From Symsagittifera roscoffensis (Eukaryota; Xenacoelomorpha; Acoela; Convolutidae), in NCBI RefSeq assembly GCF_963678635.1, contig NW_026970767.1, forward strand, positions 7,501-35,963: a DNA stretch of 28,463 bases, read 5' to 3'. Within the stretch, counting starts at the first letter, position 1, and every line of letters begins with the position of its first letter. This document shows positions 1 through 10,050 of the stretch, piece after piece. The translations under genes were made by a program, and so were the position numbers. The notes under the pieces were generated by a model. It made no database searches. It saw nothing but the letters and a program-made list of their open reading frames with translations, and was not told the origin of the DNA.

Positions 1-90
1 AAATTTTTTTTAGCGATATTATGAAAATTTGCAGGGAGCCTACACCCTAATGTGAACAATATTGACAAGTATTATCCTTCCGAATGCTTC

Positions 91-1058
91 AAAGACTTTA
101 CATGCTATATTTCAACATAATCTGCGAGCCGGACATTGTTTACACCATAATGATAAATGAAACTCCTAGTATACCCATTCACTTCGCTCTGAACCTCAAA
201 CTACCAAGTTTTCATTTTTTGGCGAACCTCGAATTACCAAATTTCAAATTTTTCAAGAATGGTTGTTCACTTTTGCACAAGGCTGGGAACTTGATAACTT
301 CATAGAATTTCTTAGGTTAAGTTCAATCGACTTGATAATGCTTTTGAAAGAATTATCTTAGAACATTTGAAATACATTCTTGTAGATTGAATGGCTTAAC
401 TAAGCTAATTGTAGAGAAAAATTTTATATACCCACGTGTATTTAGCTTTTTGCTAAACCTTAGGTTTCTTTTGTAAAGAAATGAAAACACTCTTAAGGAC
501 AAATTTGAAAACCAAAAAAGTTATCTAGAATCAGTATTGGTCCTTGAAATTTAGAAAAATCTGAGTGGAAAAAACCTTGATTGTGAGGCAATGAGCTCAG
601 CTATTTGCTCTGAAATCATCTCTTTGTGGCTTCCTTAAACTTTTTCCGGACTTTAGGCCTGATTTTCAATAATATTCCAGTTACAGAAAGCGAAAAAGAT
701 GTCTGAGGATAAGAAAACAAAACTGAGAAGCTTTTTTTGAACATGCGATTTGCGTATTTGAGGAAAGGTATTGTAAAACAAACTGTATCCAAAATGAAGG
801 CTTCAAAGGCTCCAAAAACTGTTGCCCAAGAAAACAGTTTTTGAGCTTTTCAACTGTTGTTGAGAACATTCGATCAGCATCGATGCAATCCTTTTGGAAA
901 AGTTAAAATAATTGACAAATTGAACGCAAAATTACTTTATAATACCTAAAAATGAATTACGCTTTGGACAAAAGTCACAGTGAAAATCAACAAGTTTCTT
1001 TCACCGAAAAAATTACACTGGTACCTGAAATCCTGAAATTCCCTCTCCAAAATTCGAT
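91..1058. repeat. Repeat A, copy 1
   Basis: This stretch recurs at 1365-2351 in the same orientation, from the shared AAAGACTTTACATGC to the shared CTCTCCAAAATTCGAT. The copies differ by scattered substitutions and by a block of about 30 bases that is present in copy 2 near 1650-1680 and absent here. A short internal direct repeat with a period of about 33 bp (GAACCTC.AA.TACCAAGTTTC twice) lies near 200-250. The 300 bp between the copies is not duplicated. No transposon ends or target-site duplications were found. Confidence 0.9.
102..305 (+). CDS. Doubtful 67-residue ORF in repeat A, copy 1
   Basis: ATG-to-TAG frame of 67 codons, kept at the same length in copy 2 (1376-1579). The protein would contain a twofold motif (NLKLPSF.F then NLELPNF.F) that simply reflects the 33 bp DNA repeat. 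By hand comparison the two copies differ by about 13 amino-acid-changing and about 6 silent sites, close to what neutral drift gives. I see no signal peptide, membrane segment or known domain. It is more likely a chance open frame in a repeat than a gene. Confidence 0.12.
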   Translation: MLYFNIICEPDIVYTIMINETPSIPIHFALNLKLPSFHFLANLELPNFKFFKNGCSLLHKAGNLITS

Positions 1059-1083
1059 GTCCAATTTTTTGCCTAGTCTACCC

Positions 1084-1140
1084 AAAAAACCAAGAATGCA
1101 GATTCTATGTGAGTTTTGTGAAAGTTTTTGAACAGCGCAA
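1084..1140. repeat. 57-bp dispersed sequence, copy 1
   Basis: The segment around CTATGTGAGTTTTGTGAAA and TTTTTGAACAGCGCAA aligns without gaps to 5412-5468 and 9994-10050 in the two B units, with about 5 differences in 57. The flanks do not match, so this is a short dispersed element or the remnant of a longer one shared by the A and B neighbourhoods. Confidence 0.75.
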
Positions 1141-1364
1141 AAAATGGACTATGGTTTATATCTCCCTACAAATGGTCATAAAATGCATACTTTATCAATG
1201 AAACCAAGTTTCAACAGATATAGTAAGTGTTTTAAATAAGCTCATTTTGAAAAAAAAAAGCTTTTTGGTTGCAATAACTTCTTCTCCTGTTTAAACCAAT
1301 TTTTAAAATTAGTTTAACATATAAAATAAAATCCTGGTGCAAAAAAAATCCTAAAAAAGGAAAA

Positions 1365-2351
1365 AAAGACTTTACATGCTATATTCCAACATAATCTGCG
1401 AGACGTGCATTGTTTACACCATAATAATAAACGAACCTCCTAGTCTACCTATACACTTCGCTCTGAACCTCAAACTACCAAGTTTCAATTTTTTTGCGAA
1501 CCTCGAATTACCAAGTTTCGAGTTTTTCAAGAATGGCTGTTCACTTTCGTACAAGGCTGGGAACTTGATAATTTCATAGAATTTCTTAGGTTAAGTTCAA
1601 TCGTCTTGAAAAAGCTTTTGAAAGAATTATCTTAGAACGTTTGAAATACATTCGACGAGAATGGTTATGGAAAATCAAACTCTTGGAGATTGAATGGCTT
1701 AACTAAGCTAATTGTGGAGAAAAAATTCATATACCCACTTTTATTTAGCTTTTTGCTAAACCTTAGGTTTCTTTTGTAAAGAAATGAAAACACTCTTAAG
1801 GACAAATTTGAAAACCAACAAAGTTATCTAGAATCGGTATTGGTCCTTAAAATTTAGAAAAATCTGCGTGGAAAAAACCTTGATTGTGAGGCAATGAGCT
1901 CAGCTATTTGCTCTGAAATCATCTCTTTGTGGCTTCCTTAAACTTTTTCCGGACTTTAGGCCTGATTTTCAATAATATTCCAGTTACAGAAAGCGAACAA
2001 GATGTCTGAGGATAAGAAAACAAAACTGAGAAGTTTTTTTTGAACATGCGATTTGCGTATTTAAGGAAAGGTATTGTAAAACCAACTGTATCCAAATGAA
2101 GGCTTCAAAGGCTCCAAAAACTGTTGCCCATGAAAACAGTTTTTGAGCTTTTCAGCTGTTGTTGAGACCATTCGATCAGCATCGATGCAAACTTTTTGGA
2201 AAAGTTACAATAATTGACAAATTGAACGCAAAATTACTTTGTAATACCTGAAAATGAATAACGCTTTGGGCAAAAGTCACAGTGAAAATCAACAAGTTTC
2301 TTTGACCGAAAAAATTAGATTGTACCTGAAGTTCCCTCTCCAAAATTCGAT
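1365..2351. repeat. Repeat A, copy 2
   Basis: Direct repeat of 91-1058. It keeps the extra block near 1650-1680 and lacks about 8 bases near its right end (TGTACCTGAAGTTCCC against the longer version in copy 1). Copy 1 and copy 2 start 1,274 bp apart. The left edge lies just after an A-rich tract. Confidence 0.9.
1376..1579 (+). CDS. Doubtful 67-residue ORF in repeat A, copy 2
   Basis: This is the counterpart of the frame at 102-305, with identical length and no indels. The first 11-residue block reads NLKLPSFNFFA and the second NLELPSFEFFK. Substitutions against copy 1 are mostly replacement changes, which does not support selection on a protein. Kept only because the frame survives in both copies. 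Confidence 0.12.
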   Translation: MLYSNIICETCIVYTIIINEPPSLPIHFALNLKLPSFNFFANLELPSFEFFKNGCSLSYKAGNLIIS

Positions 2352-2795
2352 CTTTTTTTAAAACGCTTAACGGTATGTATAATACCTGAAAGCCTAATCT
2401 TTCATCATTTGTGAAACGATTTCGATGAATTTATAAACGTTTTTTAATAACAGGTCAAAGAAAAAAAAGTCAAGTGATTTTGAAGAAAAAAGCTGACTAT
2501 ATTTGTTTGAACAAAGATGTCCCTTTTAAGTTCACATCATTGAAAAACTTTCCATAAACTAAATAAAACTGGCTTTTTAGACCCACAAAACACTGTTCGA
2601 AGCTGCAAAACGAAATTTTTCAATTTCGTAAAATTTAGTTTAATTTTTGTTTTCAAAAGCAAGATAAGAACTGTTCAAAACGGTAAGGAATTTAGGGATT
2701 TTTTGAAGTTTATATTTCTGAATTTATTTTGTATAAAACATCACATCTGACGTTATGTATCTTAAACCTTTTGGATTTATTTTTGTATTCAAATA
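2352..2795. other. Unique A/T-rich spacer between repeats A and B
   Basis: Sequence between the end of repeat A copy 2 and the left edge of the 4.58 kb tandem unit. I see no ORF of interest, no RNA gene and no match elsewhere in the window. Confidence 0.6.
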
Positions 2796-3282
2796 CAACA
2801 TCTACAAAAATGATGGCCAGAGTTTTTGCGTTTACTTTTTAATTTTTACGTTTTTATTGGATTAGATTGGTTAATCATAATTGGTACATCTTTCTTTACA
2901 GTTGAAAAAAAAACATCCGACATCATTTTCTTATTCAAATGGTTACTAATGATTTCTTAAATTGTGAAGAAAACACAGTTACTTTTCCCGCTGTAATCAC
3001 TGCTGAACTTATTCAATTTCGTTTTACCACTTTTTAATTTTTACCAGTTTTTCTTGTGATTCAACTTCATGCTTGATAGAACAACTGGATTCACAATTTA
3101 ATCGTTGTTTTCATATACTAGTCGACAAGCAGAAACCAGTTTAGAATTTTGATATTCACAAGGACTACCTTCAAAAAATATCTGAGACAGCATAGTGGAC
3201 AATATCAGATTCAGATTGAACCCAACATATCGCTGAAGTTACGAAATCTTTCAGACAATTTTTACAGGATTTAAAAAAAAAC

Positions 3283-3428
3283 AAACCAGAGTTTCATATA
3301 CTTTTTTTGAATATAACAAATTTTGATTTCAAGTCCCTAACTCAGTTTCCTGTGTCTAAAAAAAACATTGTTTCAGCAGTTTGTTATTTTTTTTCCATTG
3401 AATGAAAATATAAGCTAAACTCTGGTTT
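3283..3428. repeat. 146-bp element with 12-bp perfect terminal inverted repeats
   Basis: Starts AAACCAGAGTTT and ends AAACTCTGGTTT, exact reverse complements, with A-rich flanks (TTTAAAAAAA) on both sides. Size and structure resemble a small non-autonomous DNA element or a foldback, but there is no clear target-site duplication. Also present in B copy 2 at 7870-8015. Confidence 0.5.
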
Positions 3429-3582
3429 AAAAAAAGCGTCGACCAAAATCGACACTTTGCTTGTTTATTTTTTTTTCATATGACCCGTTGTTCAAAAAAA
3501 AATTTGTTCAACGAAACTATCTTAGAAATGATGATTGGTTTTGTTTTCGGACCGCAAGTTTTCCAGTAAAAAAATAAAAAAA

Positions 3583-3600
3583 TAAAAGTAGCTACTTTTA
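3583..3600. repeat. 18-bp perfect palindrome
   Basis: TAAAAGTAGCTACTTTTA is its own reverse complement. It lies in the left arm of the older internal repeat and is unchanged in B copy 2 (8171-8188). Could be a homodimer binding site or chance in A/T-rich DNA. Confidence 0.6.
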
Positions 3601-4157
3601 AAGAGGGAAAAACTGTCAAAAAAAGTTGATTATCTGTGTAAAACTTGTCTAAAGCATAGCACTAAGCTTTTTTCAGTCATTAACAGCAATAACTTTCCAC
3701 TCAATTTTTTTTTCGTTAGTGTAATTATTTCACAAAAATTTGGGTCAATCTTGACGTCAAATTTTTCAAAATAGATTTAAAATGACCCGACACTACTTTT
3801 ATGAATTTTATTTGATGCCTTCAAAGCCTTATTTTTGTGCAATTAAGCAAAGCAAAAACTTCTCCAAGTGAAAAAAGCCACTCACCGATTGGAGTGATGT
3901 TTTCTTAAGCTCCGAATTTTTGTACGTGTTCTGTCGTGCGAATACTGTGGAAAAAAAACTTACAAGTAGTGAAATTATTTATAGTTAAACGTACTCCTAC
4001 AAAGTTAATCTCAAAGGGAATAGCGGAGATCAAAAAATTGCGGTTGCTGCTTTTTTCTAATCAAATGTTATTCTTGTCTTAATGTCAAGGAAAATTATGA
4101 TTTCATCGAATTTCATCTTTGTCCACAAGAGTAATCCATTCGTTACAAAACAGCCTC

Positions 4158-4188
4158 ATGTTTAGCAACAAGCCAAGCCAAAATAAAG
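4158..4188 (+). other. Exon-like segment with a strong 5' splice-site match
   Basis: An ATG opens ten codons (MFSNKPSQNK) followed by G and then GTAAGT at 4189-4194, a textbook donor. The next good acceptor, GTTTTCAG at about 4398-4405, would continue the frame for only eight codons before TAA. Identical in B copy 2 at 8746-8776. It could be a small first exon or chance. Confidence 0.15.
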
Positions 4189-5411
4189 GTAAGTAATTTT
4201 TTTTTCGTACAATTAGTTTGATTAGGCCATTCAACCTCCAAAATCCTGATTTTCTTTAACCGTTCTCGTCATCTAATTCGCAAAAATTTTACGACAATCG
4301 CTCTAGAAACAGTTTTCAAATCGTCTCAACTTACCTTCACAAAGTTATCGAAAGCTTACCGTCAGCGAAACTTTTTTTTAATTTTATGATTGATTGTGTT
4401 TTCAGATCGCAAACTTACGAGTAAAATTTAAGTTTTTAAAATAGCTCTTTTTAGAGTTGGTGTTTCACGTACATTTTTTTCCTGTCGATTTTTTTGTTGA
4501 TTTTCTGCGTGAAACTTGTCCAAAACATAGCAATATGCTTTTTTCTGTCTTTCAGTTAACTTTGCAATCATTTTGTCGGCTAGTGTTCTTTTTTTATAAT
4601 TATTGTTCGATCTTGATCAGTTTTCCCAACAACGTTTAAAAAGCTTCAAAATTAGCTTTCTGACTCCAATTTTAGTACCATGTTAGTGTTTGCCCCTTTT
4701 AAAATTTTATTTGAGAAAAGTGCAAATAATTTGACAAAATTAAAAAAACAAACTAATGAAGCTCACTTAACAGGACTTTTTTGAAAAAAAAAAACAAAAT
4801 TTTTTTGCCAAATTTTCTAAACTGTGTGAAGTTTCATCTTTCTCAAAAATTTTAAAATTTTCAGTAGTTTTTGGATCTTTTTGATGAGTTTTGAAAGTAT
4901 TTACTGTTTTTTACTAAGTACGATGTGAGTCGATTAGCAATTTTTCTTTATTGTTTTGTAAAAATCTGATATTTTTCAGGTCGCAACTGAGCTATTTACT
5001 ATTACAAATTTCTGCCGATTAAATTAATTGAACCAAAATTCAGAAGAAGGTTGTGTCTTACTTGAGAGTTTCTATTTGAGCGACGTAGTTTGAACAGGTT
5101 TGAATGTCTCATCAAAAGAGAGCGTAAAGACATAATTTGCGCTAATATTCTCAGGATAGGCTAAATTTGAAATCGGAGTTTTGATACCATCTTGTTGATT
5201 TCTGTAAGGGAAAAATCGTTATCTAAGTTTTACTAAGGGTAGAAACATTTACATTGGACAAAGTGCCGCATTTCAAAAAAATATAAACATCAGATCAAAA
5301 ATTACTCGAAGCGACAAAAAGTGTTTGGTAAAACTGATTTTACCGGAGTTTGATTTATAGCTAATTTTACTGCAGAAACTCAGAGAAACTCAAAAAACAA
5401 TTCAGCCAATT

Positions 5412-5468
5412 AAAAAACCTAGATTGTAGAATCTATGTGAGTTTTGTGAAAATTTTTGAACAGCGCAA
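5412..5468. repeat. 57-bp dispersed sequence, copy 2
   Basis: Gap-free match to 1084-1140; see that entry. It lies in the middle of tandem unit B, and its duplicate is at 9994-10050. Confidence 0.75.
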
Positions 5469-7869
5469 CAAATTGGAGAAATATGAAACGATTGTTGAGA
5501 AGGAATTTTCCAAAAAAAAATGGATTAAAAGACAAAATGATCCCCAGAGAAACACGACAAATTTCTAGTTTTGATGTCAAAATGTTGTTAGTCCATGTTA
5601 GGAATTTTTAACTCATAATCAGTATACGAGACTTTAACGGTGAAGAGGAAGAATACAATTTAAAGAATCTTACGGAAACTGTACATATTATTGAAAAATC
5701 AGACTGGGACTAAGTTTCTGCGGATATTTGAACTGTGATTGGATCAGACTAAGTAGTGAAGTTATCAAATTTAGAAATATCATTTCAAATGAAAGCAAGT
5801 TCAAGTGTTATTTTTCTAAATGTAGTTGGATTCCAATTAGACAAGAACGAAGCAAAACTTTTCTTTTAAAAACTTGATTAGTAAAAACCTCCAAAGTTTT
5901 AAACATAATTTCTCTATTTACCAAACATCTGATAAAAGCTTTATCACTCTTTATTATATTTTGAATATTTCAAATTTTTTAAGCTGCCAATAACTACTCA
6001 TTCTTTTATTTGTGCCAGTCTGTAAAAAATAGTTTTATCATAATTTTCAGAGTTCTCAATTCGAAATAAAAGATGAAACAATTCGAAACCATACGTATTA
6101 ACATAGGAAATAGTTTTCTCAACGTCCTATAATGGGTACGAAAGCTGAATTTCAGATGATAAAAATTTCGTGCAGAAACCTCATGTTTTGGCACTTTTTT
6201 TTTAAAAAAGAACCCTCTAATCTTGAAAAACCAATGCTATAAAGCGTGAAAAACCTAAAGTAAAATTTGTTGAAAACTTTGAGTAAAAATATGTGTTTTT
6301 TTTTGTCTGCAAAAAAATAGAAATACGATGAGATAATATCCTTTTTAAGCTAAATTTTGTGTTATATAGTATTGCGAAGAACAGAAACAATGAACAGATC
6401 AGCTGAATCTCTGCTGATATATCCGAACTTGCTTAAGAAGTGTAAAAATCACTATAACTTTTGAACAAGTTAAGTACATTGTTTCATAATAGAAACAGTA
6501 TCTATCCAACTTTTTCTCCAATTTATGAATAAGCGCCTTAGAAATGAGTACCTAACTACTTTTTTGTCCAGCTCAAACTGAATTTCAATAAAACCTCAAT
6601 TCTAAAGAATAATCATTCAAAATTCTTGAGCAAAATTCATGATTCAAGTCTTCCTCGGTTTGTTGTGAATTACGAACACAAACTTATACAAAACTACCAG
6701 TTCTGAGAAATGTTTCAACCTAATTTAAAAAAAATTTAAGTAATTGACGTAAATAAAATTTTTAATGTTGAAATTGCATAAAAAATGGATGAACGAATTT
6801 TTAACAATTACTATAAAAAGGATGAGGTGAAACCGAAACTTCTTCAAACCTGATCACTATACCTTTTTTGCTTCTAAAACGTAATTTATCATGAAAGTTC
6901 CGAAGAGATTTTTTAAATTATTTTATTTCTGCTTTTTGCATTACTACATTTACGCTTTCGAGCACAGATTGTACGACACTTCAGTCGGAATTCTACAAAT
7001 TATGGGGAAAATTATATCATTTGAACGAACAAAATGCTGGCAGAGGCAAAATTAGAAAGGCAAATGTCTAAAAATAACCAGTCTTCTTTACAGGTTTACC
7101 TTTAGAAGAACCCAACGTTCTTGTTTAGTTGTTTACTGTACGTTTGTTTTAACAAACACACTTTTCTTCTTTTTATTGATTTTCAATCTTTTCGCGAAAA
7201 AATGTTGAAAAACTGCTTTATGCTGGATTTTTGTCCGAAGTTTCTCAAAACTTCTACATCAGAGTCTTCAAATTTTTTAAATCAAAACTAAAAATATCTA
7301 TGTCTTCAAATAAGTTTGATTTATGATTCATCTAATAATTTCCATAAGAGCTGGTTTTGCATGATTTTAACAAGAACCATTCAACATCTACAAAAATGAT
7401 GGCTAGAGTTTTTGCGTTTACTTTTTAATTTTTTGTTTTTATTGGATTAGATTGGTTAATCATAATTGGTACATCTTTCTTTACAGTTGAAAAAAAACAT
7501 CCGACAACATTTTCTTATTCAAATGGTTACTAATGATTTCTTAAATTGTGAAGAAAACACAGTTACTTTTCCCGCTGTAATCACTGCTGAACTTATTCAA
7601 TTTCGTTTTGCCACTTTTTAATTTTTACCAGTTTTTCTTGTGATTCAACTTCATGCTTGATAGAACAACTGGATTCACAATTTAATCGTTGTTTTCATAT
7701 ACTAGTGGACAAGCAGAAACCAGTTTAGAATTTTGATATTCACAAGGACTACCTTCAAAAAATATCTGAGACAGCATAGTGGACAATATCAGATTCAGAG
7801 TATTGAACCCAACATATCGCTGAAGTCACGAAATCTTTCAGACAATTTTTACAGGATTTAAAAAAAAAC

Positions 7870-8015
7870 AAACCAGAGTTTCATATACTTTTTTTGAATA
7901 TAACAAATTTTGATTTCAAGTCCCTAACTCAGTTTCCTGTGTCTAAAAAAAACATTGTTTCAGCAGTTTGTTATTTTTTTTCCATTGAATGAAATTATAA
8001 GTTAAACTCTGGTTT
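7870..8015. repeat. 146-bp inverted-repeat element, second copy
   Basis: Same 12-bp arms AAACCAGAGTTT and AAACTCTGGTTT as at 3283-3428, carried along by the tandem duplication; both arms are unmutated. Confidence 0.5.
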
Positions 8016-8170
8016 AAAAAAAGCGTCGACCAAAATCGACACTTTGCTTGTTTATTTTTTTTTCATATGACCCGTTGTTCAAAAAAAAATTTGTTCATCG
8101 AAACTATCTTAGAAATGATGATTGGTTTTGTTTTCGGACCGCAAGTTTTCCAGTAAAAAAATAAAAAGAA

Positions 8171-8188
8171 TAAAAGTAGCTACTTTTA
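8171..8188. repeat. 18-bp perfect palindrome, second copy
   Basis: TAAAAGTAGCTACTTTTA, identical to 3583-3600 although a neighbouring A-tract differs by a substitution or indel. Confidence 0.6.
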
Positions 8189-9993
8189 AAGAGGGAAAAA
8201 TTGTCAAAAAAAGTTGATTATCTGTGTAAAACTTGTCTAAAGCATAGCACTAAGCTTTTTTCAGTCATTAACAGCAATAACTTTCCACTCAATTTTTTTT
8301 TCGTTAGTGTAATTATTTCACAAAATTTTGGGTCAATCTTGACGTCAAATTTTTCAAAATAGATTTAAAATGACCCGACACTGCTTTTATGAATTTTATT
8401 TGATGCCTTCAAAGCCTTATTTTTGTGCAATTAAGCAAAGCAAAAACTTCTCCAAGTGAAAAAAGCCACTCACCGATTGGAGTGATGTTTTCTTAAGCTC
8501 CGAATTTTTGTACGTGTTCTGTCGTGCGAATACTGTGGAAAAAAAACTTACAAGTAGTGAAATTAATTATAGTTAAACGTACTCCTACAAAGTTAATCTC
8601 AAAGGGAATAGCGGAGATCAAAAAATTGCGGTTGCTGCTTTTTTCTAATCAAATGTTATTCTTGTCTTAATGTCAAGGAAAATTATGATTTCATCGAATT
8701 TCATCTTTGTCCACAGGAGTAATCCATTCGTTACAAAACAGCCTCATGTTTAGCAACAAGCCAAGCCAAAATAAAGGTAAGTAATTTTTTTTTCGTACAA
8801 TTAGTTTGATTAGGCCATTCAACCTCCAAAATCCTGATTTTCTTTAACCGTTCTCGTCATCTAATTCGCAAAAATTTTACGACAATCGCTCTAGAAACAG
8901 TTTTCAAATCGTCTCAACTTACCTTCACAAAGTTATCGAAAGCTTACCGTCAGCGAAACTTTTTTAAATTTTATGATTGATTGTGTTTTCAGATCGCAAA
9001 CTTACGAGTAAAACTTAAGTTTTTAAAATAGCTCTTTTTAGAGTTGGTGTTTCAGGTACATTTTTTTCCTGTCAATTTTTTTGTTGATTTTCTGCGTGAA
9101 ACTTGTCCAAAACATAGCATTATGCTTTTTTCTGTCTTTCAGTTAACTTTGCAATCATTTTGTCGGCTAGTGTTCTTTTTTTATAATTATTGTTCGATCT
9201 TGATCAGTTTTCCCAACAACGTTTAAAAAGATTCAAAAAAAGCTTTCTGACTCGAAATTTAGTACCATGTTAGTGTTTGCCCCTTTTAAAATTTTATTTG
9301 AGAAAAGTGCAAATAATTTGAGAAAATTAAAAAAACAAACTAATGAAGCTCACTTAACAGGACTTTTTTGAAAAAAAAAAAAATTTTTGCCAAATTTTCT
9401 AAACTGTGTGAAGTTTCATCTCTCTCAAAAATTTTAAAATTTTCAGTAGTTTTTGGATCTTTTTGATGATTTTTGAAAGTATTTACTGTTTTTTACTAAG
9501 TACGATGTGAGTCGATTAGCAATTTTTCTTTATTGTTTTGTAAAAATCTGGTATTTTTCAGGTCGCAACTGAGCTATTTACTATTACAAATTTCTGCCGA
9601 TTAAATTAATTGAACCAAAATTCAGAAGAAGGTTGTGTCTTACTTGAGAGTTTCTATTTGAGCGACGTAGTTTGAACAGGTTTGAATGTCTCATCAAAAG
9701 AGAGCGTAAAGACATAATTTGCGCTAATATTCTCAGGATAGGCTAAATTTGAAATCGGAGTTTTGATACCATCTTGTTGATTTCTGTAAGGAAAAAATCG
9801 TTATCTAAGTTTTACTAAGGGTAGAAAAATTTACATTGGACAAAGTGCCGCATTTCAAAAAAATATAAACATCAGATCAAAAATTACTCGAAGCGACAAA
9901 AAGTGTTTGGTAAAACTGATTTTACCGGAGTTTGATTTATAGCTAATTTTACTGCAGAAACTCAGAGAAACTCAAAAAACAATTCAGCCAATT

Positions 9994-10050
9994 AAAAAAC
10001 CTAGATTGTAGAATCTATGTGAGTTTTGTGAAAATTTTTGAACAGCGCAA
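9994..10050. repeat. 57-bp dispersed sequence, copy 3
   Basis: Counterpart of 5412-5468 in B copy 2; unchanged by eye. Confidence 0.75.

Larger units (their letters stand above)
3528..4552. repeat. Older diverged direct repeat inside unit B (copy 1)
   Basis: About 3528-3680 resembles about 4385-4552 with an offset near 870 bp. The best match is CTGTGTAAAACTTGTCTAAA at 3634 against CTGCGTGAAACTTGTCCAAA at 4505, followed by CATAGC and GCTTTTTTC in both. The preceding GACCGCAAGTTTTCCAGTAAA corresponds to GATCGCAAACTTACGAGTAAA. The divergence is far greater than between B copies, so this duplication predates the tandem one. Ends are approximate. Confidence 0.6.
2796..7381. repeat. Tandem unit B, copy 1 (about 4.59 kb)
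   Basis: The sequence from CAACATCTACAAAAATGATGG onward recurs at 7382 with no spacer, forming a head-to-tail duplication. Copies differ by rare substitutions and small indels, such as AGATTGAACCC here against AGAGTATTGAACCC in copy 2. The inner junction reads AACAAGAACCATT|CAACATC, while copy 2 ends AACAAGAAACATT followed by unique sequence. No long homology flanks the unit, which suggests end-joining or replication-based duplication. The unit holds no convincing gene. Confidence 0.97.

Noticed and set aside
6006-6194. 62-codon minus-strand ORF in unit B copy 1
   Set aside because: Disrupted in copy 2 by small indels and shows no recognisable protein feature.
4457-9226. Paired 60-codon ORFs at 4457-4639 and 9044-9226
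   Set aside because: They begin with TTG, are Phe-rich as expected from T-runs, and are alike only because the DNA is duplicated.
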